Positions 26,507 through 39,772 of a stretch of 64,000 nucleotides of DNA are shown here, in pieces. Positions within the stretch are counted from its first letter, which is position 1; each line of letters begins with the position of its first letter. The stretch is from Trifolium pratense. Taxonomy: Eukaryota > Streptophyta > Magnoliopsida > Fabales > Fabaceae. The notes beneath the pieces were generated by a model, which worked only from the letters and a program-made list of their open reading frames with translations, was not told where the DNA came from and did no database searches. The stretch is from positions 5,183,322-5,247,321 of the forward strand of contig NC_060062.1 of assembly GCF_020283565.1 (NCBI RefSeq), given 5' to 3'. The position numbers and the translations under genes are program-made.

Positions 26507-28898
26507 ATGAAGGAAAATGTTGGAAACCCTTTACATCTAAAGTCAGTGAATCATATCTCACTCATATGCAGATCAGTTGAAGAGTCAATGGATTTCTACC
26601 AAAATGTTCTTGGTTTCTTTCCGATCAGAAGGCCTGGTTCTTTTGATTTTGATGGTGCATGGTAATTTCACATATACATCAATATAAAAGAAATCGTATA
26701 ATATTTTTTTTATAAAATAATTGTATTATATACTCTCATTGCTTACAAGCAAATATTTAGTTTTTTTTTTTTATGCTAAGCAAATATTTGGTTTTTAGAT
26801 TTGTTGAATAACATATATAGGTTCCGTTTGGATAACCAGTTTATACAAATCCTTATAATATTAGAACTTATACTCAATAAGTTCTTTAAGTTTGGATTGG
26901 TTTCTTTTTCTTGTTTTTATGCAAAATAATTTATATAAATAAATAAGTTTTTATATATATCATATTATAAGATAAGATTGTCAAGTTAGTTTATCGAAAA
27001 ATTGCTTATTAAGTTTTTAGTATAAGAACTTGTGAATTAAATTTTTTTTTTAATTATTTGCATGTTATAAAATAAGTCTAGTTTATAAAAAAAAATAGCT
27101 TATTAACTTTTTAGTAAGAACTTGCGAATTAATATAAAAATTTAATTATTTGAATAAGCTATAAAATTCATATTTATTCTATAGTATAGTCATATAATTT
27201 TTTTTTAATGAATAAAAAAAAAGAATTTTTGTTTATAATACTTAAAATGGGATTAAAAGGAATTTTTTCCCCCCTCAAAATTTAATGTTTTTTATTGAAA
27301 CTAAACTTTTGGTTGGTTTTCTTAATAAATTTTTATTTTGTATGTGGTAACTTATTAAATTTTCTTTTGATATATGGTAACTTATTAATTTGCAGGCTAT
27401 TTGGCTATGGGATTGGAATTCATTTGCTAGAAGCTGAGAACCCAGAGAAGTTGCCAAAGAAAAAAGAAATAAATCCAAAGGATAATCACATATCTTTCCA
27501 GGTCAGATATTATCTAATCTTTACATCATTGATGGTTGATTATTAATTACGTTTCAAATTTGGGGAAAATGTTAATTAGAATAAAGAACCAAACTAAAAG
27601 ACGTACTTGAATAGATGAAGGAACTTGATTAAAAAAATACATGGAACCTAAAGTGACGCATAGAAAAATCCAAATATAAAACTAAATATAGAAGAAATCA
27701 TGTTCATTTGATACATATAATAGAGAGAAGACAAAACACTCATATAGGATAATCAATTATCTCATAGACACGTTTATGCAATGTTTTTTTAAGGATCGTT
27801 CCTTATCATCTACGGCTACTATTACATCTTACAGTGAACTATAAGATCTTTAAATTTAAATAATATTTAATTTTATATTTAGATTCAATGATCATATAGT
27901 TTATTGAATTGTATAGCGGCCATGGTGAAAAATGTAGTTCATTAGTTGTTGAATTAAGAAAGAAAAGTCACTATTCGACTTATTGCAAATTTAACTGTCC
28001 TACACTACACGTAAGTTCGTTTAGTTATTTGTGAAAAATTAATAATTTTTTAAAAGTTTAAGAATTCCATAAAACATGAGATGTTGTTTTGATAAGTTTT
28101 TGGGTAGACAATTAAAAAAAAAATTACAAATATTTTTTTTTGTTGGGTCATAAAGGGACGGCCAGAGGATCATCCACTGTCGAATTTCTCGACATTTTGT
28201 TCGGCGGATGTTATAATGTATGGATGGATAAGATAGAAACATATTTGTGTAAATTTGACTGGAGTTTTTTCACTCTTGAGGTTGAGGATTTTACTGTGGG
28301 ATGATCAGCCCTCAAAGCTACTTCATACAAAATAGGCAAACATGATAAAGTTTGCTCTGACAATCAACATGTTTTTATCTTGTTTGCATTTAACACTTTT
28401 AGTTTTCTAGCACCGGAGACTGTAGACCTTCTGAAAAAGGTTCAAAGAGTCATGCATAACAATATTGTGTCACTTGAGTCTATGAATATAGTTTTATAAA
28501 TGTTAGATTTCGCTATACATAAAGATTTAGTAGCGCAACTTATTATTCCTCTATTTATCTACTTAGATCTTTTATCTTTTTTATATATAAAAAGCATTAT
28601 TGAATATGTTATTTTTGTGTTTGAACTTGTTGATGTGTAGTGTGAGAGCATGGGAGCAGTGGAAAAAAAGCTGAAAGAAATGGAAATCAATTATGTTCGA
28701 GCAACAGTTGAGGAAGGTGGAATTCAAGTAGATCAACTATTTTTCCATGACCCAGATGGTTTCATGATTGAGATATGCAATTGTGATAGTCTTCCTGTAA
28801 TTCCATTAGTTGGTGAAGTGGCAAGATCATGCTCTCGTTTGAATCTTCACCTAATGCAGAATCAGAATCAGCAACAAATTCATAAGATCGTTAAGTGA
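26507..28898 (+). CDS. Glyoxalase-I-like (VOC superfamily) protein, 3 exons, 172 aa
   Basis: Member of the plant glyoxalase I / lactoylglutathione lyase-like group (GLYI4/GLYI7 type in Arabidopsis), a small single-module VOC protein. Exons: 26507-26661, 27396-27501, 28641-28898. It contains two beta-alpha-beta units: LKSVNHISLICRSVEESMDFY...GFFPIRRPGSF and GYGIGIHLLEAEN, then DNHISFQCESMGAVEKKLKEM and FFHDPDGFMIEICNC. Candidate metal ligands are His in NHISL, Glu in HLLE, His in DNHISF and Glu in MIEIC. The phases join cleanly (W codon split TG|G). Whether this subfamily isomerises methylglyoxal-glutathione is uncertain; several members are suspected to have lost classical GLYI activity. The promoter has G-box elements, and PDF1A lies downstream. 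Confidence 0.92.
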
Positions 28899-29171
28899 TT
28901 ATTATATTATCATTGTGATGTGACCAAGCTGAGGAAAACGTTGAATGTATGATGAGTCATGAAATTGTACTTTTTTCTTTTGTTGTTATTGTCTAGTTGT
29001 CAATTTAATTATGTTCTTCCTAGTATGTTAAATATTAATAAATAATTGGCAAATTTGTTCCTACTCGAAATAGAGTGGTTCACTTTTTGGGTTGCTAATT
29101 GCTATTGGTGTCTAGTAGTGACATACTTTGATGTGACCGCAAAAGGAAGTGGTTACATATGATGTAACTAA

Positions 29172-29479
29172 GCGTGTGTTTGGTTCTACGGCGGAGAGAA
29201 TTGATTTTGGCAGAATTGATTCTGTAAAATTGATTCTGGCCAAAATTGATTTTAAGCTGAAGTGGTTTATGTTTGGATATATTCATGAAAAAGTGAGTTG
29301 AACAAAAAATTTGAGTGTAAAAATCAATTCTAGAATCGGAAGCTACGATTTCTAACTTCAAGTAGAATCAATTCTGGAGGCAGAATCAATTCTACTTTTG
29401 AGAAACCAAACAAGTCAGAATCAATTCTACACGTCCAGAATCAATTCTGGATGCTCCAGAATTGAAACCAAACATACAC
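29172..29479. mobile_element. PIF/Harbinger-like MITE (308 bp), TAA target-site duplication
   Basis: TAA occurs at both borders (29169-29171 and 29480-29482). The left end is GCGTGTGTTTGGTTC; the right end read inward is GTGTATGTTTGGTTTC. The interior is filled with AGAATTGATTC/GAATCAATTCT direct and inverted copies, so the element can form a long hairpin. A larger relative lies at 57813-59093. It sits in the 3' flank of the glyoxalase gene. Confidence 0.82.
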
Positions 29480-29482
29480 TAA

Positions 29483-30851
29483 GTACAAGTACTTTCTCTA
29501 CCCAAAACAAAAAGCACAAGTACTTTATAAACTTGAGATTAAATGAATGATAATTTCAAATGAATAAACTATTAAATTGGTCTCTAATTTTATAAAAAAA
29601 ATTAATTAAATTTATGATTTTATGAATATCTTAAAAATATTTTTAATTTTATCAATTTGTCGTGTTAGTTTATATATTTAGTAATTTATTGTTAATTAAC
29701 TATCAACATATTTTTTAATTTTATTCATTTAATATCCGTTTAATACTTAGTATATTTTTAAAATAATTAATTTGAATAAAATTTATTAGAGTTAATTGAT
29801 TTTTTTTAAATATTCATATTTTATTTGAGAGTTTCATGCATAGACTAATTTTATAATTAATTCATAATTTTATAATGTCTAGACTAATTTTAAAATATTT
29901 TATTGGTCAGTTATAAAAAGTAAACTAAGAGGAGTCAGACAACAAGACTCATAATAAATAAAGGAAAGGACCTCTTGAGTCATATCCTATGTTAGCTAAC
30001 ATATCAGCACATTTATTAGCGTCACGGTAGGAATCCTTTACACAAACCGAAAAAAGTTGATATGTTCACATTGATAAAAAAAATATAATAAACCAAAAAG
30101 AAAATATAATAAACCAAGAAAAAAATAATAAATAACCAATGGGTTACATTTTAAAAGAAAATGTTAAATGTATATAAAAAACACAAAAAGAAAAAAAGTG
30201 AAAATTTAATTTGGATTACATACCAATTATGTTTTGACATGAATGATGGCAAAATAAAAATGGGTTAAATATATTTTTAGCCCATATAATTCTATAAAAT
30301 TCGGACCTTCTAAGTTTAATCCTTCTAAATATATATTGTGTTAGGGGGTTTTCGGGATATGTAAGGTTTGGATCATTTTTTAGACAAAAGATCAACCATA
30401 TCATCAAAACATTAAAATTATATTATATGTGATTTCGGTTCAATTTAGATGATTATAAAGATACGGTAAAGTGTAATATTTGATGCAAAATATATATCAT
30501 ACTAACATTATCAATTATATTTAAAACATATGAAATAATAAATAAATAATAAATTAAAATCTATGTATGTACTAATAAAAATAAATATCATATGTATTAA
30601 AAATCTATGTATGTTGCTTAGTTTGGTTTGATTTTGAAAAGAAAAAAAAAAACTAATAAAAAAATATACTATATTCATATAAGAAATCTATGTATTTTGT
30701 TTTGTTTGGTTTGATTTTGAATAAAAAAAATCTAAAATTCGATTTGAAAAATAGAGAAAGCTAGGAAATTAAGAAATCATAAAACTGTACATGTGCTTTA
30801 ATACGATGACTTATAACATTATAATATATTAACTATTAATAATTTGTCATT

Positions 30852-30924
<73 letters not shown>

Positions 30925-32039
30925 ATTCATCATAAGATAAAGTGAGAAAGAAAGCTTTTTAAAAAACATGATGATATGAACAAAGACAACCAAGAAAGCA
31001 AGAGTTACAACCCACACATGTTTGTGATGTTGTAAAATTTTTAAAAAAATAGTAGAAATGTTGTGAGGGATATACGTGACATCGCATGACTTATGTTGTG
31101 AGGGACTAAAAATAATAAATTTCCACGATGTTTGATCTAGTAGCGAGAAATTTGAATAATATGCATAGTATCGAATGAGAGTTTTTCAGAGAGAAGAAGG
31201 TGTTTGATAAAATGTTTGATTGATTCTTAAATGAAGCACAAACTTTTCTTAAATACAATACCATAAAGGCTAAAAAGATAAAATAACATAAATTAAAACT
31301 ATTATTTAAAATAAACTGATCATAATGCTTATTTCCCGTAACATTTTAAAATAATGGATTGATGTGTATATTAATTCATATTAGTACTCTTCATGAATAT
31401 TGAATTAGATTAACATCTAAAATCTAATTTCTATGCAAATTATTTAATTCCTACTTTTGATAGTTGCAATCATGATTGTCTAATTGATGGATGCAACTGA
31501 AATATTATGATGATTTGCAGCTGGATTTTGAAAGTCAAGTGAAATTAAAAAGCAGGGGAAGTACAAAACTTCCCATACCATAAATATAAATTTAAGACCT
31601 TCCATCACAATGCCAAAGAACATATATGAACTTCATAAAACAAGTAGATACTTACAACAGCTAATTTATGTTCAATTTTTTTCATAATTAAGCCTAACAT
31701 CATCTTATGAAACTTGTTTTATAAAACAATGACAAAACAACAAATAATTATTGTGGACTTCACATGCACTCGAGCTAAAAGAACACACAAACATTGCACT
31801 ATAACGTTAAAGTGGTTAAATCTTCCTTTTTATTATTCTCATAGTTGTCGTATGTAGTCTGTTAAAAAATCACACATCGGATGTGAGTTGTTATAGTTTA
31901 TAAGTAAGAGTTTAAGAATGACACATGACAGACCTTGAAGATTTCTATTTCTCCCTTTATAAAGGTCAGGACAAGATTCATGCTTATTGATTAATTAATT
32001 CAAGAGGGATTTTTTTTTTTAAGAAACAACAAATAACAA
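29483..32039. other. AT-rich intergenic region; no gene
   Basis: The region is mostly low complexity. It includes a fragment GGGTTAAATATATTTTTAGCCC at about 30262 that resembles one end of a common legume MITE, and a near-duplicate TATGTATTTTGTTTTGTTTGG/TATGTTGCTTAGTTTGG around 30605 and 30690. A block near 31870 (CACACATCGGATGTGAGTTG) resembles LTR/TRIM-type text. Nothing coding was found. Confidence 0.45.
30854..30920. repeat. (AT)n microsatellite, about 67 bp
   Basis: Perfect alternating AT from 30854 to 30920, in the spacer between the glyoxalase and DUF761 genes. Confidence 0.98.
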
Positions 32040-32199
32040 AATGCATAGAAACAATTCATATTATTTAGAACACATAATTAACATTTTACTTAACATTAAC
32101 ATACATAACCGTATGCTAAGCATAATTAACATTAAATACCACTCACAAAAAAAAAAAAATATTCATGACCTTAAATATTTAGAATATGTAAATTATAAG

Positions 32200-32496
32200 C
32201 TACCGTCCCCTTCCCTTAGCAAGCATTTTCTCATAATTCTCAATGGATTGAAGCCTTTGAAGCATAAGCTGCTGCCTAAAGTTCTTAATGAAGGCATCAG
32301 CACTAGCATTGATATCTTCTTCACTAGGCATCCTCTCTAGCTTCTTTGTTTGATGGTTCACTTTCTTCTCAGCCTCATGCGACGATGATGACGGTGGCGA
32401 TGACGATGAAGGATTTGTCTTCTCTCTCAACTTGTTGATCTCTTCATTTCCTTGTTGGTAATTTTGGCTTATTGGTTGTGAATAGCTCTTTCTCAT
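32200..32496 (-). CDS. DUF761 (cotton-fibre-type) small protein, 98 aa
   Basis: A single-exon gene. The C-terminal motif EEDINASADAFIKNFRQQLMLQ, followed by RLQSIENYEKMLAKG, is the DUF761 signature of plant proteins. The N-terminal half is serine-rich and low complexity (NPSSSSPPSSSSHEAE). The molecular function of the family is not established. The start MRKSYSQP is the first ATG of the frame. A TATATAA on the minus strand at 32590-32584 lies about 90 bp upstream, a suitable distance. It is a neighbour of the glyoxalase and PDF1A genes on the opposite strand. Confidence 0.85.
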   Translation of the reverse strand: MRKSYSQPISQNYQQGNEEINKLREKTNPSSSSPPSSSSHEAEKKVNHQTKKLERMPSEEDINASADAFIKNFRQQLMLQRLQSIENYEKMLAKGRGR

Positions 32497-32583
32497 TGTT
32501 GCTTAATTTAGTTTCTTTTTCTTTGATGTCAAAGAAAAAAGTCTCTTAATGTGTTGTGTATAAAATGGAATAGATATGGTTGC

Positions 32584-32590
32584 TTATATA
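32584..32590 (-). promoter_or_regulatory. TATA box of the DUF761 gene
   Basis: TATATAA on the minus strand, about 90 bp upstream of the ATG at 32496. Confidence 0.6.
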
Positions 32591-32599
32591 GCCTCACAT

Positions 32600-34227
32600 A
32601 TGCTTACTTATGATTAAAGATTATTTTATTGGAATGTACCAAGCAAAAGAGGTTATGCCGGTTTCTAGTTCTAACGTTGGTGTTTTTATTCCACCAAGTT
32701 AACTTTTTGACTCTACCTTGGTTTCCTCTTCGAACCAAAGTCAAAGATGGCTTACAAGGAATAATTAAGATGCAGCTTGGAAATTTCAGATAGATTAATT
32801 AATTAAGTTACTCCAAGATGGCAGAACTATATGGCGTTTGAATTTGATTTATTTTTAAATTTATGAAAATAATTTATGCAAATAAATAATTTTTTATGTT
32901 AACATGACATTTAATAAAAAAAAAAATGTTAACGTGACATCTTTAAACAAGTGTTCCTTATCAAAAACTTACAAAAATAATATTTCCGGATCAAAATTAA
33001 ATTTTTTATGTTAATCAACTTCAAATTTATGAGTATATAAATAAGTGACTAAGATATCTTCCAATTTTATCACCATAATCCATATTGTTGAAGTCTATTT
33101 TCTTAATGATACTCAAAACTTTCAAGTTTTTAGTATTAAATTTCTTTTTTGAAGTTTAGCATGTAACTTCCACATGATGATGAGTTGCCATGTGGATTAG
33201 ACCATTCAAAATTCATCCACTTGCGGCTTGAGACATGATCAGATCAATGCTGGAAAGTAGCAACTATTCAAATCTTGTTTGGTGAACGTCAAGTTTATAT
33301 GATGCAACTTTAATTGAAGAGAATCTCCTGAGTACATTAAATTCAACAAAAATTTCTGTAAATCCAATTAATCAATAGTAATGTATAGTTACATAGCTAA
33401 AATTTTAATCATTAGTCTATTTGATAAAAAACAATAAAAAAATTAGACCGAATTAGTCCAATTTTTTTTTAATTAGTTATCTAAAATTAAACCAAACTAC
33501 GAATAAAGTTCATGAGTTTATAGATTGGATTAATTTTTACTTCAAATTTAATCTCAACCAAACATCAAACATGTATACTTAATCCAAATCTTTGAAACAA
33601 ATTATAGATTGTTATGGGAATGTTAAGTGAAACAAATTTCTAAAAGTGTTGAGGTTTAAAAACAGGATTCAACTTATGCAAAAGGTTGTTACTTAAAAAA
33701 TTAAAATTAATCTACATAATCTTTACACCAATCTGAAAAAACACAAGAAGACTTACTAGCTATTTTACCTATAAACCAAAACCATGAAATATAAATAATC
33801 TTGTCTTCTAAGGCTTTCCAATTAATAGCTTCTCCTCTAAAAACCACATTGTTACGCACACGCCATATACATCAAGTGGTGGCCAACCAATTAATCTACA
33901 TAATAATTTCTAATTGTTTCTACAAGTACTTGATGGGAAAAAAAATATGCTTAAGTTAGGTAATCATGACTTAATTGTTAGCTTTTCTAATTTATTTTAT
34001 GATTTGGATTTTGAATTGCAGAATATTATAAGAAAAAAAATTCGATGACTTATTTATCATGGGCTTAGACTTCTGAAAATGACTTGGATTCTATCATATG
34101 TGCTTGATAGGAACCATATATGGTCATCCATATCCATATCTAATATCCTTTTGTAAATGGATAGATATATTTAACCAAGGAATACAAATAGCTTAGCTAT
34201 TTCCGTTGACAATAAGAATAAATAATT
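32600..34227. other. Intergenic region; no gene seen
   Basis: AT-rich sequence. Around 33700-33900 the text CCAATTAATAGCTTC, CACACGCCATATACATC and CAACCAATTAATC on the plus strand might be a decayed LINE zinc-binding region on the minus strand, but the frames are too broken to claim. No MITE ends were recognised. Confidence 0.4.
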
Positions 34228-34359
34228 GTCTCATGAGCTTAACTCAGTTGATAAAACACACGAACTATATGTATAAGAGTCGAGGTTCGAATCCCGGACG
34301 CTCAACATATTTGCCTTTAAGGTGAATTTTCTAGCCACTAAACTACTTGGAAAAAAAAA
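34228..34359 (+). mobile_element. tRNA-derived SINE
   Basis: The A-box-like TGAGCTTAACTCAGTTGATA is at about 34234-34253 and a clean B box GGTTCGAATCC at 34284-34294. A tail follows, ending in nine A at 34351-34359. Length, promoter boxes and poly(A) fit a plant tRNA-derived SINE; no cloverleaf is present. Confidence 0.8.
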
Positions 34360-34771
34360 CTTAAATTAAAAGGAGAAAGAATTAAGTTATAAAGGAAAAT
34401 TCTTGACCTCTAATGTAAAACTAAATAAACTAGCGAGTGTGACTGTGCTTAAATCTTGTATATAAAAAATTGTGATCACACAAGAATTTTTCCTTCGAAC
34501 TACAACACAAGGATATCATTAATGCCAACACAATGCAATTATAACAAGATTTTACAATTGTTACTAACTTGTTACAATGTTTTCTTCATAGATAGGTGTA
34601 TTAATTTACCACAACTATATAATCGGTTATTCAAAACGACCTCGCCTTTTAGGTTTGACACTTGATAGTTGTGTTCCATGCCAATGTGAACGAGCTATCA
34701 CCAAGAGTATCTAAAGGGATTACCATCAATCCGACTATTAAGTGGACCGATAGACCCATAATCGATTTATG

Positions 34772-34895
34772 AAAGATTCTCTCCCCCCTCCCCCCCCCCC
34801 CCAAACTCTCTTTTCCCATTTTCTTAAACTTTTTCAGAAAACACGTTCCGAAGTTTTTTGGCAAGGGTAAAAATGTAAAGTGGGAGAGAATCCTT
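34772..34895. mobile_element. Short MITE-like element with a poly-C run
   Basis: The left end GAAAGATTCTCTCCC pairs with the right end, which read inward is GAAGGATTCTCTCCC. The interior has a run of thirteen C (about 34789-34802) and the text TTTTCAGAAAACACGTTCCGAAG, also found in the element at 45.4-45.7 kb, so the two belong to one family. Confidence 0.65.
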
Positions 34896-35018
34896 CTTGA
34901 TTTATTAGGATGATAGGCCAAATGAATATGTGGCCCAATTGTTGAGGCCCAAATGCATAAGTCTTGTGAAAGAACTTTTTGTGGTTAAGATTTTGAAAGA
35001 GAGAGAGAGTGGAAGAAA

Positions 35019-38000
35019 ATGAAAGCCATGGAAGCTTTACATATGCGGTGTGTACTTCCAGTATCCATGTCCAAAAACTCTCTCTTTACAACCAAAACTA
35101 CAACCCCATTATCTGCATTACCAATTTCAAAGCCTCCATTGATTTTAACCTTAACACCATCATCATCATCTTCTCAAGCTGCTACTGTAAGAACAAGAGC
35201 AGGTTGGTTTTCAGGCCTTACAGATAATAAGAAGAAGATGAATTTGCCTGATACTGTTAAAGCTGGTGACCCAGTTCTTCATGAACCTGCTCAAGAAATT
35301 GATCCTAGTGAGATAAAATCTGAGAAAGTGCAGAAAATTATTGATGATATGATTAGGGTCATGAGGAAAGCTCCTGGTGTTGGTTTAGCTGCTCCACAAA
35401 TTGGAATTCCTTCTAGGGTTAGTTCTATTCTTGTTGATTTTTTTTTTGTTTTTTGATTTACCATTTTGTCAATTTTGTGACTTTATCTTGCTTCACTCAC
35501 TCTTGCTCAATTTTGCTACTTATATGTGTGTCTATCAAGCACTCATATAGAGACACATACACCAGACACAATATTTGGCGCTTGACACCGATAATTATTT
35601 AAGAAAATAGACACGGTCACCAGACACAATGTGACAATATTGACACTAGACACGAACACCAACACAATATTGAATTGACATATATATATTAGTGTCATGT
35701 TGGACACTCACACTTGCCGGACACTAGATATGTCTTCGATTTGAAGTGTTTGTGCTATGTAACTATGTGTGTTTGTGCATTTCATCATCACCATTATTAT
35801 CATGATTATCATGGTGTCGCAGCTTGAATAGATATTTTGTGACTATTTAGTCCTGAAATTGTAGGAGGTTGTCAATTTAGTCTATGAAATTATTAATATT
35901 ATAAAATAGTTTATGAAATTGAAAATTTACTATTGTATTAATCTTTTTGGATCAGTCAATTTAGTCAATTTTAGGTATGAAGTTGACACTTGACAGTGCC
36001 CTACAATTTTAGGACTATATTGGTGTTTCACTCGATATTTTGAATGAGCTAAGTTAATTGATTAAGACATATAATGATATAAGTAAGTTATTTAAACTTC
36101 TTAATCAAACTTCAAGTAAAGAAATAAGAAGGAGAAGAAGCAAAAGGGGTGAATGAGCTCCATGTGAACTGAAGTTCCAGTAGATTAAGGGTGTACTTAT
36201 TTTGTTAAGGCTGAGAATTTAGAATGGAAAATTGAAAGTGAATTGTTGAACTCACTATCACTCCAACTTGAAAAGTTTTTTCCATTCCTATAATTTGAAA
36301 GTGGGTTGAATTTGTCTTTTCATGTATGCTCTATGCAGATAATTGTTTTGGAAGATACCAAAGAATATATTAGTTATGCCCCAAAGGAAGAGATCAAAGC
36401 TCAAGATAGACGACCTTTTGATCTTTTGGTATGTTCATATATGCTGCAAAAACAAAAAGGAAAATATTGACAGTAAATATTTACTTTCTCTTAAAGGTTC
36501 ATTACTTTGATACACATTTCATTGGTTTTCTTGATGCAGGTGATCGTGAATCCCAAGCTGAAGAATAAGAGCAACAAGACTGCCCTATTTTTTGAAGGGT
36601 GTTTGAGGTGTGTCAATATTTGTCTTTTTTTATGTTTTTCCATGTTTGTATCTTACCACACTTGATTTGGCCAACTTTCATTCGCTTGTTTGAGCGTGCA
36701 ACAGTTAAGCGACTATGTGAAGTAGAAACTATTACATCCCTCATCTAATCTAAGAAATTTGTGCATGTAGTGTAGCAGAATTTTAACAAACTGCTATTGT
36801 GTCGCGATATACAATTTTATACCAAGTGTTGTCCAATAACAGCTATAGCATTGTAGCGTAGCGCAATATGAACTGACTGCTATTTTCCATGATCCACGAT
36901 TGACAACACTGACATTTACTTCTTGACCGACTCCCAATAGGCTATTGACCATTTCACAACTAATGGCTAAACTTACTCTAAAATTCAGTACGAAACCAAT
37001 ATTGCATCCCACTTTTCCTCAATTACTTTGTAATACATAATAAGACTAATTGGAAGACAGAGTCACTGAAGCAAACAATTAGGCACTTCCTATCGATTTT
37101 CTCTTATCATTTTCATCGAAGTGCACGTATTCCAAATACATCTATAAGGCATACATGCCTCCATTGCTTCAAAGCTGATTGCTAAGTGATCATTATTCTT
37201 CGCGTCATGGCTAATGAGTATTAATTGCTACTTTGTTCTACATACTAGTTTTCTCAACTTGCTGATAGCTCTTGGTTGGCATGGCATCAATGTACTGTAA
37301 TGAATTCATAGTAGTTTTTATAATACCAGAAATTTTATCTTCATATAATTAGATGGTTTTAAATTTTAAAACATTAGAATTACCACATTCCTCTTTTGCT
37401 TTAATATCTAAAATCTGAATGTTTGATGTAATGCTAGCTTACACACCTGTGTATTCTGATATGAACCTGTGTTTGTTTTTTTATTTTTATAATTTGATGT
37501 ATGTTATCCGTGATAGATATTTATGGTGATAGACATTAGAAACTATAAGCATTGTTTTTTGGAAAAGCGAAACTATAAGCATTTATAACGTATAACATGA
37601 GTGTAATGCTTGAACATGACTTCAGTTCCGAAACTAGCATTTGCAATGGTGTAGTGAGATATCTTAATGTCATCTAGTCTTTTTTTGGTAAATTTGAGTC
37701 GCATTTCTTTCTAATCTATTATAATTCAGATGACATGATTAGATTACTGATGTACGCTTACAACTTTTTCAATCAACTTGCCATTTGAAAAAAACTATAC
37801 TAGTTCTGTACAGTTAATTTTTTTTATTTACATAAAAATAATGTGAAGCAACATACACGGCCGTTCAATCCAGGATACCATTAACATGTTCATCTGTTAT
37901 ATATAATCTTGCAGTGTTGATGGATTTAGAGCTGTGGTGGAGCGATACCTTGACGTTGAAGTTACAGGTTTGGATCGTAATGGTGCACCAATCAAAATAA

Positions 38001-38155
38001 CTGCTTCTGGTTGGCAAGCTCGGATTTTACAACATGAATGTGATCACTTGGATGGAACTCTATATGTTGATAAGATGGCACCTAGAACTTTCAGAACCGT
38101 AGACAACTTGGACCTGCCTCTTGCCCAAGGATGTCCCAAACTTGGCCCTCGATAA
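35019..38155 (+). CDS. PDF1A: Peptide deformylase 1A, organellar (4 exons, 265 aa)
   Basis: Removes the N-formyl group from nascent organelle-encoded proteins; a metal-dependent hydrolase. Exons: 35019-35417, 36339-36428, 36540-36607, 37915-38155. The three deformylase motifs are present: [10 protein letters not shown] (120-129), EGCLS (182-186, Cys184 a metal ligand) and HECDH (226-230, two His ligands and catalytic Glu227). Residues 1 to about 60 are rich in Ser, Thr and basic residues, a transit peptide for mitochondria and/or plastids. The body ([58 protein letters not shown]) follows the PDF1A pattern, not PDF1B. The first ATG (35019) is used; a second in-frame ATG lies three codons on. 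Introns 1 and 3 carry dispersed repeats. Microsynteny with Arabidopsis supports the name. Confidence 0.95.
35540..35765. repeat. GTGTCxGACAC dispersed repeat, PDF1A intron 1
   Basis: About 220 bp beginning AGAGACACATACACCAGACAC and ending CTTCGATTTGAAGTGTTTGTGCTATG. It is dense in GACAC/GTGTC motifs and matches the family also at 14.9, 21.7 and 49.4 kb. Confidence 0.7.
36700..36915. repeat. Dispersed GCTATAG repeat, copy 2 (PDF1A intron 3)
   Basis: It contains AACAAACTGCTATTGTGTCGCG, GTTGTCCAATAACAGCTATAGCA, CGTAGCGCAATATGAAC and a terminal GATTGACAACACTGAC. It is related to the copies at 21.4 and 50.2 kb. Confidence 0.7.
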
Positions 38156-39194
38156 TGCAGGTTTTGTGACTCTGCTGCTGCCTCAGCAGATACGGTCATC
38201 AGCACAGGTTTCTTGTGCATGTTAGTGAGAAATTTACATTTGTAAATCCTAAATTCTAGAAATTGTCTCAATTTTTGAATGATTAAATCTTCCTCAATTT
38301 TCTAGGCTGAATATTGTCATTGCATTATAATGCCCCTTTTATGCAAACTTGTATACCAATTGAGCAAAACTTTGCTCATTTCATCCTCTTAATACGCTGT
38401 CTGTCTTATGCATGAAAATGATAAGAAAGTTTGTTTTATTTGAGTAGAAGTCATCTTAATTTGTTTTCAATGATATAAAAAAAAAAAGTATTTTTACATT
38501 ACTCCTCGATAATTTGGAGGTATTTACCCACCAACTAATGAGAACAGGTCATATGAATATGTGAAGTAAAAGTTGGTTGTAGGTATCACATGCAAATCTA
38601 TTTATGGATGAGTAGCCCATGGAAAGGGGGTGGGACGCGTCCTTAGTCCACATTCTCAATCTTTAGTAGGGCTGAAGATCAGTTGAGTTCGGTCGGTTTT
38701 GTGCTAAAAATTGTTAAATCGATAAAAATCGCAACCTCTTAATTTGGAGTCAATTTCAACTATTTACATCTTCGTTTGTTTAGGTGTCGGGCTATACAAG
38801 TGACAAGTAGAACAAATCGGTTTTAATGGGTTATATTGAAATTTTATTGCCACATCTAAAATTCCATTGATCCATAAATTTTTATTCTTCAAATAATTCA
38901 ACACCTCGCACACAAGACAACAAAAGATAGAAGAACTAAATGAATAGCAAAGCGAGTGAGATGCAATTACCTTATTTGAAATTTGTAGATCCAAAGACAA
39001 TAATATATCAACTAGATGAAAATAGAAATTTGTACACATTACTTTTTAATTTTTTTTGTTTACCATATTATTGATACGAAATTTCCACCACCGTTACCGA
39101 AGTTTAATTTGTGTAGATCTATAAAATCTATGATAGCATAAGACCACAAATCCGGTTCTTTGTAATGATAATCCTTGCGCCCATGTTTAACTAT
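38156..39194. other. 3' flank of PDF1A and spacer; no gene
   Basis: The first 250 bp probably contain the PDF1A 3' UTR. The rest is AT-rich with no recognised gene or element. Confidence 0.5.
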
Positions 39195-39772
39195 AGAGCA
39201 TTGCTATATGTACCGAATTTTTTTTCCCGGATTTCTCCCGAAAACATGTGTGGCATCTAAACGTGGATGCACTGTGTATTTTGAGGTGGGCCCACAACAA
39301 TTGATAAAAATCAGATAAATCCTACATAGAAGATTGAGCCACGTGTTTTTATTTTTTAAAAACCAGTAGAAACAAAAATGAAAGACCTCGTACCACCGTC
39401 TTCTACTCCGTCCGCCGCCGTTGTTTTGACTCCGACCATCACAAATAAAAGTGAATAATTCATGGAATAGAGGCAAAATAACAAGAGAAGACAAGTTATC
39501 AAGGGGTTCCGTGTGGTTGTAGAAGCATCAACTACATCCATAGGTCATGACCACAACCCTTTCATTCATGCCTTTGATTTCACAGTTGCTGGAGGATGTA
39601 GGGATGAAGGGGAAGAATATTTTGTGTCGACAGATTACATGAAGGGATGAAGGGAAAGAATGAAAAATAAAAAGAATGTTTTGAGGAGAGAGAGACCGAA
39701 ATTATTGGGACACATCATTCGGTAAATTTTCGTGAGGGAAATTTTCGGGAGATCTAGCATTTTCCTTAACTA
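39195..39772. mobile_element. Probable non-autonomous DNA element, about 580 bp
   Basis: The left side reads AGCATTGCTATATGTACCGAA followed by CCCGGATTTCTCCCGAAAA. The right side, read inward, gives AAATGCTAGATCTCCCGAAAATTTCCC. The matching CTCCCGAAAA and ACCGAA blocks in inverted order suggest terminal inverted repeats. No target-site duplication could be fixed. The frames at 39204-39541 have no recognisable protein. Confidence 0.5.

Noticed and set aside
32041..32340. 99-codon plus-strand frame
   Set aside because: It partly overlaps the DUF761 gene in antisense; the overlapping part is a shadow and the rest is AT-rich.
34228..34300. Possible tRNA gene, because of clear A and B boxes
   Set aside because: No cloverleaf or paired acceptor stem, and a poly(A)-like tail follows; it is better explained as a SINE.
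39204..39541. Two overlapping minus-strand frames of 61 and 96 codons
   Set aside because: They lie inside a probable non-autonomous element, no domain is visible, and composition is not gene-like.
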